A stretch of DNA of 46,069 nt from Cyclobacteriaceae bacterium (GTDB taxonomy: Bacteria > Bacteroidota > Bacteroidia > Cytophagales > Cyclobacteriaceae). Under the pieces are notes generated by a model that was given only the letters and a program-made list of their open reading frames with translations, was not told the DNA's origin and made no database searches. The position numbers and the translations under genes are program-made. The stretch spans positions 1 to 46,069 of the forward strand of contig CANGYY010000022.1 in assembly GCA_947458585.1 (NCBI GenBank), read 5' to 3'. Each line of letters begins with the position of its first letter. The stretch's first letter is position 1. Positions 19,035-28,445 of the stretch are shown here, one piece after another.

Positions 19035-20357
19035 TTAAAGAACTTTAAGCATTAAATCCAAAAGTAATACTCCTCCTAATCCCGCTACTGCTACAATGGT
19101 CTCCATCAGTGTCCAAGATTTCAGGGTATCCTTGATACTGAGGTTAAAGTATTCTTTACACATCCAGAAGCCCCCATCGTTGAAGTGGGAAAAAACCAAA
19201 CTTCCAGCGCCAATGGAAAGCACCAGCAAATTGGGATCTACGTCAAGTGTGGGTACTAATGGTGCAAGGATACCAGCCGTGGTCAATCCGGCAACGGTGG
19301 CCGAACCCACCGCAATACGAATCACTGCAGTAATCAACCAGGCTAAAATTAGGGGGTGCATGTCCCAAGATTGAATCCCTTCGGCTAGGGCCAAGCTTAC
19401 TCCTGAATCTGTAAAAATCTGCTTCAATGCCCCTGCTCCTGCCACAATTAATAGGATCATGGAAATGTCCTTGGTTGCTATTGTGTAAATATCCATCAGC
19501 TGTACCATGGTCTGCTTTCTTCGAAGACCTAAGGAATAAGTAGCATAGGCTACTGAAACCAACATGACGACACTAGGGTTGGCAAGAAAATCAAGCAGAG
19601 GTCTCTGAGGGTCTTCTGGGGCAACGGACAAGGATAAAACGGTCGTCGCTACAAGAAGTACTACAGGAAGTAAGGCAGTAAACACGCTATTCCCGATACT
19701 CGGAAGCTCGGATTCGGGCTTAGGCTCTGCTTGAAAAGTTTTCAGGGGTTGTGAGGAAATGCCTTTGAGAAAAGGAGCGAGTAAAGGGCCTGCTAGGATA
19801 ATGGTAGGAATTGCAACAATCCCTCCGTAGAGTAGGGTGAGACCCATGTTGGCACCAAACTGTCCTACCAAAGCTGCTGGTGAGGGATGAGGAGGAAGAA
19901 AGCCGTGGGTAACCGATAAGGCTGCGAGTAAGGGTATTCCAACATATACTGCAGGCAATTTGTATTGATAGGAAAGGGTGAAAGCGAGCGGAACGAGTAA
20001 TACAAACCCTACATTGTAGAATAAGGGAATCCCTACCACCAAGCCAGTTAATGCCATGGCCCAGGTAATGTATTTTTCGCCAAAAACCCCCATCAAGAAA
20101 CCAGCAATTCGCTGTGCAGCCCCACTTTCTGCTACTAATTTGCCGAGCATGGCTCCCGTTACAATCACAATGACTAAGTCTCCCAAAAGTGTGCCCATCC
20201 CTTTTTGAATGGAACTGGCTACCTGGTCTGCTGGTAGTCCCAATAGAAAGCCAGCTGCGATGGCAGAAATGAGAAAGGATAAAAAAGGATTGAGCTTGGC
20301 CCAGACGATCAATAAGACCAACAAGGCAATGGTAAGCAAAACAAAGAGTAAGGTCAT
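19035..20357 (-). CDS. GntP-family gluconate/organic-acid:H+ symporter
   Basis: An inner-membrane transporter of 440 residues with about 12-14 hydrophobic segments. Family signatures are seen: VAESGAAQRIAGFL (about 73-86), a GVHPxPAA-like HGFLPPHPSPAAL (about 151-163), VRIAVGSATVAGLTTAG (about 345-362) and the late HFNDGGFWMCKEYF (about 390-403). GntP members carry gluconate, other sugar acids or D-serine. The substrate cannot be told here. The downstream RidA gene hints at an amino acid or related nitrogen compound; this is inference only. Confidence 0.93.
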   Translation of the reverse strand: MTLLFVLLTIALLVLLIVWAKLNPFLSFLISAIAAGFLLGLPADQVASSIQKGMGTLLGDLVIVIVTGAMLGKLVAESGAAQRIAGFLMGVFGEKYITWAMALTGLVVGIPLFYNVGFVLLVPLAFTLSYQYKLPAVYVGIPLLAALSVTHGFLPPHPSPAALVGQFGANMGLTLLYGGIVAIPTIILAGPLLAPFLKGISSQPLKTFQAEPKPESELPSIGNSVFTALLPVVLLVATTVLSLSVAPEDPQRPLLDFLANPSVVMLVSVAYATYSLGLRRKQTMVQLMDIYTIATKDISMILLIVAGAGALKQIFTDSGVSLALAEGIQSWDMHPLILAWLITAVIRIAVGSATVAGLTTAGILAPLVPTLDVDPNLLVLSIGAGSLVFSHFNDGGFWMCKEYFNLSIKDTLKSWTLMETIVAVAGLGGVLLLDLMLKVL

Positions 20358-20447
20358 GGGTTTATTGAGGCTGCTCGTCTTTGAAAGTTAGGGAAATCTT
20401 CGAAAATCTGGCTGATCCCTTTTCAAAATATTGACCAACCTTGGGCA

Positions 20448-22232
20448 TCATTTTTTTCTACGAAGTGGGAGCAAAGTTGCCTCCCGGTAGCTCCCAATCG
20501 TAAACTCAGCATCAACTAGTTCAGACCACTTTAGCCTCCTTTTAGCCCAAGGGTATACGGCTAGTACTCCAGGAATAGGATGGCCTGGTGCAGCTTTACC
20601 TCTGCTTACTACCCTCAAGTCCTCAACTCGGTCCAGCAAGAGACTGTCAGCAGAGATTCGAAGATCTAGCTCCTCTTGGCCAAGAATCGGATTTGCTGAC
20701 ACCTTAAAGTGACTGTAGAGTTGAAATAGGATTTCCGTCCCGTCCACATCCTGAAAGTTAGCATCGTGGTTGGCCCCGCGCTGCTCAATAAATTCCAAGT
20801 TCAGGTTTCCTCCTGCTGGGGTTGGCCCAAGGAGCTGAAGTCCTCGAAATCCACCGTTGGCAAGGTCTTCAAAAGGAAAAGTTCCAGAAGTAGGTGTAAG
20901 CAAGCCGGGAAGGCCAAAATAGCTAAATCGAACCAACTTGTGCCAACTTCCTGCTTGATACTTGAACGTGCCTAGGCTAGAGGTATTGAGTGCAAGGTCA
21001 TGCCCTTGAAAGTCCAAAATTCCCTGCACCATGGTTAGGCTTCGGTAGATACTAAGATCGGCACCTAAGGATACCTTCCCCGTAGGTTTGTGGAGGATTA
21101 GGGAGCCTACCAGCAAGGTTTGGGCATGCAGAGATTGGTCCTCCTCCCCGCTGAGGGTAAGTTGGGTAGGTGCAAGTTGAAAGCCGCCCTGCCCCATTTG
21201 GAGCAGATTGCCCTGAAGTACAAGGTTGGCGGGAAGAATAAGATCTGCGTTCCCATCCACTACCAGATGCCGGACTTGGTTGGGCTTGGCCGATGCGGAA
21301 AAGCTACTCGAAAGGAAGTTCATCGGGCTTTGATTGCTTCTGAATATCAAGGTCCCGTCTAGAATGAAGTTGGCTGTTTCAATCTTTGCATCTTGCCCTT
21401 CCAAAAGGAGCGTAGCGTCCCGCTGCAGGTCAAAGAGTAAGGCTGGGTTAGATCCAGTTCGATGGATTACTTGTGCGCTACATGCCGAACGAAAGCTAGC
21501 TCCAGCCTCCACCGTAACAGTTCCAAATGGCCCAGATCCATAAATGGAGTTTTCGGTATTGAAGGATAGGGTATAGCAGGGAGAGGAGCTGCTCGAAGGA
21601 TCATTTTTTTGGTAGAGAGTTCCCGAGCGCACTCGAAAGGATAGGGCCTTGAAGGGAGCTTGCAGTGTCAATTCTTGACCAGGGCCTGGATCAAAAATCA
21701 CCCCAAAGCGACTTTGAGTGGTTTGGGCACTCCAACTGGTTTTGTCCACAATGACTCGACTCTGCCCTTTGAATGTCAGGGTACTATTTGGAGAATTTCC
21801 AATCCAATTTTGACTATTCCAAGCACCTCGAGGCTGTCCCGGAGCTGGGCCAGAAAAGGCTGCCAAGACTCCGTACACATCCAAATTGAAATTGTTTAGG
21901 TTTAGTTTTTGGCCTGCTCCAGCACCAGCGTGGAGGTAGAGATTTTTTACGGATTCGGGACTGAGAAGCCTCAAGGTATGCCCTTGGTCGATGTAAATAT
22001 CTGATGTGCTACCTGGCTTTTGATTGGCGTTTCCCCAAGTGCTGCCATTCCAAATTAGCCAAGTTGAAGCTTGGTTAAAATCTCCGGATGCACGGGTTTT
22101 GAAAGCTCCGATTTCTTGACTCAAACCCGGAATTAGGAAGGAAAGTAGAGATACAACTGCCAGGAATAACCTGTATATTGTACGCTGAAAATGGATTAGG
22201 AAATGCGGAGGATGACGAAGAAAAATATCCAT
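20448..22232 (-). CDS. Secreted hypothetical protein, beta-rich, apparently lacking a sorting domain
   Basis: I do not recognise a named family. The ATG at 22232 gives 594 residues with an N-terminal hydrophobic segment that looks like a signal peptide ending near GLSQ. A TTG at 22259 is also in frame but sits before a poor leader. The mature start (RASGDFNQASTWLIWNGSTW) and the repeated short strands with NLNNFNLDVYG or LILHKPTGKVSL are typical of large Bacteroidetes surface proteins predicted to fold as beta-solenoids. The end, AEFTIGSYREATLLPLRRKK, resembles the point where related proteins run into a fibronectin-like and type IX sorting region, but here it stops at once. Divergent from the Lnb-like gene, 35 nt away. 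Confidence 0.8.
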   Translation of the reverse strand: MDIFLRHPPHFLIHFQRTIYRLFLAVVSLLSFLIPGLSQEIGAFKTRASGDFNQASTWLIWNGSTWGNANQKPGSTSDIYIDQGHTLRLLSPESVKNLYLHAGAGAGQKLNLNNFNLDVYGVLAAFSGPAPGQPRGAWNSQNWIGNSPNSTLTFKGQSRVIVDKTSWSAQTTQSRFGVIFDPGPGQELTLQAPFKALSFRVRSGTLYQKNDPSSSSSPCYTLSFNTENSIYGSGPFGTVTVEAGASFRSACSAQVIHRTGSNPALLFDLQRDATLLLEGQDAKIETANFILDGTLIFRSNQSPMNFLSSSFSASAKPNQVRHLVVDGNADLILPANLVLQGNLLQMGQGGFQLAPTQLTLSGEEDQSLHAQTLLVGSLILHKPTGKVSLGADLSIYRSLTMVQGILDFQGHDLALNTSSLGTFKYQAGSWHKLVRFSYFGLPGLLTPTSGTFPFEDLANGGFRGLQLLGPTPAGGNLNLEFIEQRGANHDANFQDVDGTEILFQLYSHFKVSANPILGQEELDLRISADSLLLDRVEDLRVVSRGKAAPGHPIPGVLAVYPWAKRRLKWSELVDAEFTIGSYREATLLPLRRKK

Positions 22233-22267
22233 GGTAAAGTAGTTTAAAAAGTAGATCAAGTTAAAAA

Positions 22268-23446
22268 ATGATGGCTAAATACAAACTAGGTTTCCTTCTA
22301 ATTCTTTTGACCTTCGTCAGCTTCATTCCTGCTAAAGCACAACTTTGGGAGGTAAGTTTGCTGACAGCAGATCCTGGAACGGAGCTTTATTCTTCCTTTG
22401 GGCACAGTGCCATTCGCCTTCGAGAAGTCAGTTCTGAAGGTGGAAAAGATCTCGTCTTCAACTTCGGTACCTTTGACTTTGACACGCCTAATTTCTACGG
22501 AAAATTTGCAACAGGTAAACTCAACTACATGTTGAGCATGACTACTTACGATCGCTTTATTATCGAATACGATTATTACAAGCGGGGGCTTCGCGAACAA
22601 GTGCTGGACTTGAATGAGGAGCAGAAAGACTTCCTGCTTCAGCACATGGATGCCCAATACGATCCTGCTAGGAGGTATTACAAGTATGATTTTTTCTTCA
22701 ACAACTGTGCTACCAAAATCCGCGATGCTTTTGAAATCTCTATGGGAGATCAGCTGGTGTGGAATGATTCTACTGCTGGAGAAGAGAAGACCTTTCGAAA
22801 CCTGCTCGATGAATTCTTAGCTCCCCTCCCTTGGGCAGATTTCGGTATTGATTTGGCCTTGGGAGCAGTTATTGATCGCCCAGCGACCCCACGTGAAAAG
22901 CAGTTTTTGCCTACCTACATGGAACAGGCATTTGCAAATGCGACCATTGTTGAAAATGGTGTAGCACGTCCCTTGGTTAAAGAAAGCCGTGTGCTTTTGG
23001 AATATCCGAAGGAGGAGAGCCAGCCTTCCCTAGTTAATCCTTTTGTGATATTCTGGCTCCTTACCTTGATTTTTGTAGGCTTGACCTTCTACGGTTTCAA
23101 AAAAGGCAAACTGATGAAGGGCTTGGATTTGGTGCTTTTTGGCATTCTTGGAACCCTCGGTTTGGTGGTAGCATTCCTTTGGTTTTTTACAGATCATACC
23201 GCGACGCTATGGAATTGGAATCTCCTTTGGGCATTCCCTGGGCACTTGGTTTTGGTGTGGGGATTATTTGCTCGTCCAAAGGCCACTTGGCTTTCTCCCT
23301 ACCTTCTTTTTGTGATGGTAGCGACAGTGATAGTTCTTTTACTGTGGATGTTTGGGATGCAATCCTTCTCTCCTGCATTAATTCCAATCCTCTTGCTTAT
23401 CCTGTTGCGTGCGAATTTTCTGTTCTACAACCGGAAAAATGCCTGA
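22268..23446 (+). CDS. DUF4105/Lnb-like membrane protein
   Basis: A signal peptide (about 4-25) is followed by a DUF4105 periplasmic domain with the two conserved putative catalytic residues, His46 in SSFGHSAIRL and Cys147 in FFFNNCATKIRD. The C-terminal part (about 250-385) has four to five membrane segments. The family includes Lnb, a lipoprotein N-acyltransferase of some Firmicutes, and its Pfam domain is named after it. Bacteroidetes generally lack a recognisable E. coli-type Lnt, so lipoprotein maturation is an attractive role, but this is inferred. ATG codons at 22268 and 22271 are equivalent choices. Confidence 0.88.
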   Translation: MMAKYKLGFLLILLTFVSFIPAKAQLWEVSLLTADPGTELYSSFGHSAIRLREVSSEGGKDLVFNFGTFDFDTPNFYGKFATGKLNYMLSMTTYDRFIIEYDYYKRGLREQVLDLNEEQKDFLLQHMDAQYDPARRYYKYDFFFNNCATKIRDAFEISMGDQLVWNDSTAGEEKTFRNLLDEFLAPLPWADFGIDLALGAVIDRPATPREKQFLPTYMEQAFANATIVENGVARPLVKESRVLLEYPKEESQPSLVNPFVIFWLLTLIFVGLTFYGFKKGKLMKGLDLVLFGILGTLGLVVAFLWFFTDHTATLWNWNLLWAFPGHLVLVWGLFARPKATWLSPYLLFVMVATVIVLLLWMFGMQSFSPALIPILLLILLRANFLFYNRKNA

Positions 23447-23512
23447 GTTCCCTCGAACTAGTTTGACCGCGAACTAAACCTTTTAACCCTAAATCGGTGT
23501 TGGAGATACGCT

Positions 23513-25549
23513 ATGGAATTTAAACTTACCTCAGATTATCAGCCAACAGGAGATCAGCCACAGGCCATTGAGCAGCTGGTGTCGGGCTTGCAAGCAGGCG
23601 ATACGGCGCAGGTGCTGCTGGGTGTAACTGGATCGGGAAAAACGTTTACCATTGCGAATGTCATTCAACAAACCCAGCGTCCTACGCTCGTCCTGAGTCA
23701 CAACAAAACCTTGGCGGCGCAACTCTATGGGGAGTTTAAGCAGTTTTTTCCCGAGAATGCAGTCGAATACTTTATTTCCTACTACGACTATTACCAGCCC
23801 GAAGCCTTTATTCCTAGTTCGGGCACCTATATTGAAAAAGACCTCAGCATCAATGAGGAAATCGAGAAACTTCGTTTGAGTGCCACTTCTGCCCTCCTTT
23901 CTGGAAGAAGGGATGTCATCGTGGTGGCTTCGGTATCCTGCATTTACGGCATTGGCAATCCGGAGGAGTTTGGCAAAAATGTCTTGCGTCTTCAAGAAGG
24001 AGATCGGATACCTAGAAACCAGCTCCTATTCAAGTTGGTAGACATCCTATACAGCCGCACCCAACAAGACTTGAGTCGAGGCACTTTCCGGGTCAAGGGA
24101 GACACGGTCGATGTCTATGTGGCCTATGCAGACTTTGCCTACCGCATTGTTTTTTGGGGAGATGAAATTGAGGCAATCCAGCGGATTGAACCCAGTACGG
24201 GGAAGAAACTTTCGGACGAGAAGATCATTTCTATTTTTCCTGCCAATCTATTCGTTACTGGCAGAGATACCATCGACACGGCCATTCATGAAATCCAGGA
24301 TGACTTGATGGCGCAGTTGACCTTTTTCGAAAAAGAGGGCAAATTTTTGGAAGCCAAAAGGTTGCAGGAGCGGACCGAATTTGACTTGGAGATGATCCGG
24401 GAATTGGGCTATTGCTCGGGGGTGGAAAACTACTCCCGCTATTTTGACCGAAGAAAGCCGGGTACACGACCATTCTGTTTGCTGGACTATTTTCCGGAGG
24501 ATTACCTGCTCGTGATCGATGAAAGTCACGTGACGGTGCCTCAGGTAAGGGCCATGTGGGGAGGTGACCGATCTCGAAAAGTCAATTTGGTCGACTATGG
24601 CTTTCGCTTGCCTTCGGCTTTGGACAATAGACCCCTCAAATTCGAGGAGTTTGAGCAGCTGATCAACCAGATTGTCTATGTCTCGGCTACTCCCGCAGAC
24701 TATGAATTGAACCTGACCGAAGGGGTAGTGGTGGAACAGATTATCCGTCCAACGGGACTTTTGGATCCTACCATTGAAGTGCGGCCGAGTTTGAATCAAC
24801 TCGATGACCTACTGGAAGAGATCGACCAAACGATCAAGAAAGATGCGCGTGTCCTAGTCACGACGCTGACCAAGCGTATGGCGGAGGAACTTCAAAAGTA
24901 TTTGGAGCGGGCAGGCATCAAGTCTCGCTACATCCACTCGGAGGTAAAAACCTTGGATCGTGTGGAAATCTTGCGGGAACTTCGCTTGGGGATTTTTGAT
25001 GTCTTGGTAGGAGTCAATTTGCTTCGGGAGGGGTTGGATTTACCAGAAGTGGCCTTGGTTGCTATCTTAGATGCCGACAAAGAAGGATTCTTGAGAAATG
25101 AGCGCTCTTTGGTGCAGACCATCGGCCGGGCCGCCCGAAATTCGGAAGGTAGAGTGATTATGTATGCAGATCAGGTTACCCATTCCATGCAGGCGGCTAT
25201 AGACGAAACCAAGCGCCGACGAGCACTTCAGATTGCCTATAACCTCGAACACGACATTACTCCTACCACCGTCATCAAGTCCCGAGACAAGATCATGGGA
25301 CAAACCAAGGTGGCCGATTCCAAGAAGAACCCAAAAATGTATGCCGAGCCTATGCCAGGAGAGACTTTCTTGGTGGCAGACCCGGTGGTACAGTACCTCA
25401 GCAAGGATAAATTGGAAAAGCTAATTCAGCAAACTCAAAAAGGAATGGAAAAAGCGGCCAAGGAATTGAACTTCATGGACGCTGCGCGGTTGAGAGATGA
25501 ATGGATGGCACAAAAGAAAAGACTGGAAGAACTGAACCGAGGAATTTAA
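23513..25549 (+). CDS. uvrB: Excinuclease ABC subunit B
   Basis: The damage-verification helicase of nucleotide excision repair, acting with UvrA and UvrC. Walker A GVTGSGKT (37-44), the damage-probing beta-hairpin region [12 protein letters not shown] (about 91-102), the DEAD-like DESHVT (about 338), helicase motifs V/VI ([29 protein letters not shown]) and a C-terminal UVR helix pair (about 630-670) are all present. Full length at 678 residues. Followed after 19 nt by the AlbA_2-domain gene. Confidence 0.98.
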   Translation: MEFKLTSDYQPTGDQPQAIEQLVSGLQAGDTAQVLLGVTGSGKTFTIANVIQQTQRPTLVLSHNKTLAAQLYGEFKQFFPENAVEYFISYYDYYQPEAFIPSSGTYIEKDLSINEEIEKLRLSATSALLSGRRDVIVVASVSCIYGIGNPEEFGKNVLRLQEGDRIPRNQLLFKLVDILYSRTQQDLSRGTFRVKGDTVDVYVAYADFAYRIVFWGDEIEAIQRIEPSTGKKLSDEKIISIFPANLFVTGRDTIDTAIHEIQDDLMAQLTFFEKEGKFLEAKRLQERTEFDLEMIRELGYCSGVENYSRYFDRRKPGTRPFCLLDYFPEDYLLVIDESHVTVPQVRAMWGGDRSRKVNLVDYGFRLPSALDNRPLKFEEFEQLINQIVYVSATPADYELNLTEGVVVEQIIRPTGLLDPTIEVRPSLNQLDDLLEEIDQTIKKDARVLVTTLTKRMAEELQKYLERAGIKSRYIHSEVKTLDRVEILRELRLGIFDVLVGVNLLREGLDLPEVALVAILDADKEGFLRNERSLVQTIGRAARNSEGRVIMYADQVTHSMQAAIDETKRRRALQIAYNLEHDITPTTVIKSRDKIMGQTKVADSKKNPKMYAEPMPGETFLVADPVVQYLSKDKLEKLIQQTQKGMEKAAKELNFMDAARLRDEWMAQKKRLEELNRGI

Positions 25550-25568
25550 CCGATTCGACCCAAGCAGC

Positions 25569-26204
25569 ATGACCCTTCAGGAAGTAAAAGAATTGGCAGC
25601 AAAGGGCGAAGGACTCCAAATTGAATTCAAAAAAAAGGCAGCCTTCCCCGAGAAGATTGTTCGCGAAGTCATTGCCTTGGCCAATACCCAAGGAGGTACC
25701 TTGTTGATTGGGGTGGACGATGACGGCACAGTAAGTGGGCAGCGGTTTATTGAGGAGGAGATTTTTGTGATGGAAAAAGCCATCCGGGAACTCATTTTCC
25801 CCGCGCTAGTGGTGGAGGTGTCGACCGTCAAACTTTCTGAGAAAAAAGGGGTGGCGGTATTCCGAATACCACATAGCCCCAATCGCCCCCATTATTTGCT
25901 GATTCAGGACAAGAAGTACTCCTATATCCGGGTGCAGGACCATACCGTGCAGGCTAGCCGGGAGGTGTGGGAGGTGCTGCGCAAAAGCAGGGTGCCTCGA
26001 GATACTGTCTTTACCTATGGAAAAAAGGAAGAGGTGTTGATGAAATTTTTAGCGGAGCGAGAAAAAATCACCCTCAAGGAGTATGCGAAGGTGGCCAGCA
26101 TCCCCATTTTTATGGCATCCAAAACCCTGGTTCGTCTGACTGTTGCCAATGTCCTGCAACTCCATCCCCAAGAGGCTGAAGACTACTTTACGATCAAAGA
26201 CTAG
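25569..26204 (+). CDS. AlbA_2-domain (Schlafen-like) DNA-binding protein
   Basis: The N-terminal AlbA_2 domain (about 15-135) has the hallmarks EGLQIEFKKKA and VIALANTQGGTLLIGVDDDGTV. A small C-terminal helical part (about 145-205) looks like a winged helix. The family is called putative ATP-binding or transcriptional-regulator protein, but members of this short type are uncharacterised. 19 nt after uvrB, so probably co-transcribed with it, which suggests but does not prove a DNA-related role. Its 3' end overlaps the convergent PLP-enzyme gene by 11 nt. Confidence 0.88.
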   Translation: MTLQEVKELAAKGEGLQIEFKKKAAFPEKIVREVIALANTQGGTLLIGVDDDGTVSGQRFIEEEIFVMEKAIRELIFPALVVEVSTVKLSEKKGVAVFRIPHSPNRPHYLLIQDKKYSYIRVQDHTVQASREVWEVLRKSRVPRDTVFTYGKKEEVLMKFLAEREKITLKEYAKVASIPIFMASKTLVRLTVANVLQLHPQEAEDYFTIKD

Positions 26205-27111
26205 GGAGGGCGATTCCTGTTCGCTGGGTAAATCCACGATTCCCCTGTAGCCCTCCAGTATGAATCAATAGGATGCGTGAGCCTGGAGGGAAGCAGTTTT
26301 TCTGCAGCAAATCCCAGCAGGCAAAGGCCATTTTCCCCGTATAAATGGGATCCAGTGGGATGCCAAATGCATCCCAAAACCAGTGGATAAAGTCAATCAA
26401 TTCAGTCGTCCATTTGGCATAGCCGCCCTGGTGATATTGGGTCAATATTTCTAGAATTCCAGGGGATTGAATCCCTTCTGCATTTAGAAGATCGGTCATT
26501 TCCTCGCTTATTCCTTCCCCTTTCAAGGCCGAGATTCCTAATAGGCGTTGATTCGGAAGAAGGGAGGCCGCTATTCCCGCAAAAGTCCCTCCAGTACCAA
26601 TGGGGGTCAGGATGTGCGAGAAATTCGAATGACTAGCAGTTAAAATCTCACGTGTGCCTTGGATGGCCAAGGCATTGGTTCCTCCTTCTGGGATCAGGTA
26701 AAAATCTCCAAACTGCTTTCTCAGGTTTTCAAGAAAAGTGGTCTGGGTTTTTTCGCGGTAATCCTCTCGCGAAATGCCCAGAAGGGTCATGCCTGCAGCT
26801 CGCGCAAAGGCCAGGGTGGGATTCTCTGCATCAAGCAGTTCCCCTCTGATGATCCCCACAGAAGCTAGGCCTACTTCCCTTGCCGCAGCCGCGGTGGCAT
26901 AAATATGGTTGGAATAGGCTCCGCCATAAGTCAGCACTTGGCGATGGTTTTGGCTGAGAGCTTCCTGTAAGTTGTATTGGAGTTTGAAGAATTTATTTCC
27001 TGTGACTTCCGGATGCACTTGATCCAAGCGTAGGACCTGAAGTTCTACTTGCTTTTGGTCAAGCAGTGGGTGTGAGAGCAGGTCGCAGGGAATGGACTGG
27101 GGGAGAAGCAT
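26194..27111 (-). CDS. PLP-dependent enzyme, ACC deaminase/D-cysteine desulfhydrase family
   Basis: A fold-type II PLP enzyme. The PLP-binding Lys sits in VTGNKFFKLQYN (Lys40 from the start used here), with the family motif TYGGAYSNHIYATAAAA and the glycine-rich phosphate loop TPIGTGGTFAGI. Family members act on ACC, D-cysteine or other small amino acids; Bacteroidetes members are rarely characterised. An ATG at 27141 is also in frame and has AGGAGG directly touching it (zero spacing). It lies upstream of the -7 box I see on this strand (27126-27133), so the ATG at 27111 is preferred. About 306 residues, typical. Convergent 11-nt overlap with the AlbA_2 gene. Confidence 0.9.
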   Translation of the reverse strand: MLLPQSIPCDLLSHPLLDQKQVELQVLRLDQVHPEVTGNKFFKLQYNLQEALSQNHRQVLTYGGAYSNHIYATAAAAREVGLASVGIIRGELLDAENPTLAFARAAGMTLLGISREDYREKTQTTFLENLRKQFGDFYLIPEGGTNALAIQGTREILTASHSNFSHILTPIGTGGTFAGIAASLLPNQRLLGISALKGEGISEEMTDLLNAEGIQSPGILEILTQYHQGGYAKWTTELIDFIHWFWDAFGIPLDPIYTGKMAFACWDLLQKNCFPPGSRILLIHTGGLQGNRGFTQRTGIALPSL

Positions 27112-27120
27112 CAAAACTAT

Positions 27121-27154
27121 TTTGACAAAGTTACGGGACATCCTCCTATTTTTG
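27121..27154 (+). promoter_or_regulatory. rluD promoter, predicting a leaderless transcript
   Basis: A -33-like TTTG (27121-27124) and a -7 box TATTTTTG (27147-27154) are separated by 22 nt. The start of transcription would fall within a few bases of the rluD ATG at 27159. Confidence 0.5.
27126..27133 (-). promoter_or_regulatory. -7 box of the PLP-enzyme gene
   Basis: On the minus strand the sequence reads TAACTTTG, matching TAnnTTTG. Transcription would begin near 27120, about 9 nt before the preferred ATG at 27111. It lies inside the divergent rluD promoter. Confidence 0.5.
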
Positions 27155-27158
27155 TGTC

Positions 27159-28196
27159 ATGAGCGAACCCCACCTGGAAGAAGACTTTGAAGAGGATGAG
27201 TTAGCCTTGTATGAACACCATCGAATCGTGGTGGACAAGGGGCAATCTCCCGTTCGGATAGATAAATTTTTAACGGAACGGATTGCGAATTCCACGCGCA
27301 ACAAGGTGCAGCAAACCATCGACTCGGGAGGAGTACAGGTTAATGGACATGCCATCAAGTCCAATTACCGAATCAAAGCCCTAGATGATATTCGGGTCCT
27401 CTTGGAGAAGCCGCCTCGTGATACCGAGGTGATTTCAGAAAATATTCCCTTGGATATTGTCTATGAGGACAAAGACTTGTTGGTTGTCAACAAGCCGCCT
27501 GGCATGGTGGTTCACCCGGCGCATGGCAATTGGTCGGGCACCTTGGTGAATGGATTGGTTTACCATTTCGAGAATTTGCCTGAGATGAAAGGGAATGTAG
27601 GCAGACCTGGCCTAGTGCACCGAATCGACAAAGATACTTCTGGTCTTTTGGTGATTGCCAAGACGGAAGAAACGATGGCGCCATTGGCAGCTCAATTTTT
27701 TCACCATACCATTCAGCGCACGTACCTCGCCTTAGTTTGGGGGGAGCCAGAGGCGGATGAAGGCACTATTGTAGGCAATGTGGGCCGGAGCGCCAAGGAC
27801 CGCAAGGTGATGGATGTTTTTCCGGATGGAAGCCAAGGCAAGCATGCGGTCACCCATTGGAAAGTGTTGAAGCGCCTGCGTTATGTGTCCCTGGTGCAGT
27901 GCACCTTGGAAACGGGCAGAACGCACCAAATCCGCGCACATTTTAAATTTTTGGGTCATCCCTTATTCAACGATGCGATGTATGGGGGAGATAAGATTCG
28001 AAAGGGAACTCAATTTGCCAAATACAAAAGCTTTATCAGCAATTGCTTTGATGCGATGCCAAGACAGGCCCTGCATGCGAAGAGTCTGGGGTTTGTCCAC
28101 CCCATTACCAAAGAAAACCTCTATTTTGAAGCGCCTCTGCCGGCCGATTTTTCGACTGTCTTGCAAAAATGGGAGCAGTATGTACAGCTAGATTGA
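27159..28196 (+). CDS. rluD: 23S rRNA pseudouridine synthase, RluD type
   Basis: Makes pseudouridines in helix 69 of 23S rRNA (1911/1915/1917 in E. coli). The N-terminal acidic stretch (1-20) is followed by an S4 domain (about 33-80). The RluA-family catalytic domain has NKPPGMVVHPAHG (111-123) and GLVHRIDKDTSGLL, catalytic Asp157, and the later GRTHQIRAH. At 345 residues it is normal for RluD in Bacteroidetes. The start at 27159 is the only reasonable ATG, with no other Met before the S4 domain. Confidence 0.95.
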   Translation: MSEPHLEEDFEEDELALYEHHRIVVDKGQSPVRIDKFLTERIANSTRNKVQQTIDSGGVQVNGHAIKSNYRIKALDDIRVLLEKPPRDTEVISENIPLDIVYEDKDLLVVNKPPGMVVHPAHGNWSGTLVNGLVYHFENLPEMKGNVGRPGLVHRIDKDTSGLLVIAKTEETMAPLAAQFFHHTIQRTYLALVWGEPEADEGTIVGNVGRSAKDRKVMDVFPDGSQGKHAVTHWKVLKRLRYVSLVQCTLETGRTHQIRAHFKFLGHPLFNDAMYGGDKIRKGTQFAKYKSFISNCFDAMPRQALHAKSLGFVHPITKENLYFEAPLPADFSTVLQKWEQYVQLD

Positions 28197-28406
28197 TTTT
28201 TGCTTTTTTGATAAAAAGAGAAAAAAGAGAGGTCAAAAACTTGCTTTTTTTACAAACAGGGGGATTTTTTATGCCAATTCCTCAATTTTTAGGAATCAAA
28301 CTAGGCAATAATTTACAGGTTGATATATTTCAATCGATTTCCTTAAAAATAATGTAAATTTTTACTAGATCTGTTGAAATATATGTAAAGGGGCGATGCT
28401 ATTCTG
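28197..28406. other. AT-rich spacer after rluD
   Basis: No gene is supported. A 28-codon frame from the ATG near 28271 has no family features. No terminator with a convincing stem is seen for rluD. Confidence 0.4.
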
Positions 28407-28414
28407 TATCTTTG
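28407..28414 (+). promoter_or_regulatory. -7 box ahead of tRNA-like RNA 1
   Basis: TATCTTTG matches TAnnTTTG, about 32 nt before the acceptor-like stem at 28446. No clear TTTG is seen at the expected upstream distance. Confidence 0.5.
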
Positions 28415-28445
28415 TGGTGTTGAAATGATTTAATCGTCTCAATCG

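Noticed and set aside
24248..24799. 183-residue open frame on the minus strand
   Set aside because: It lies wholly antisense to uvrB, whose protein is complete and strongly conserved; the antisense translation shows no domain.
27112..27141. ATG at 27141 as start of the PLP enzyme because of the adjacent AGGAGG
   Set aside because: Spacing is zero, the extra residues have no family match, and the minus-strand -7 box lies downstream of that ATG.
28271..28357. 28-codon frame starting MPIPQFLGIKL
   Set aside because: It is short, in AT-rich DNA, with no family resemblance and no promoter or ribosome-binding signal that I can support.
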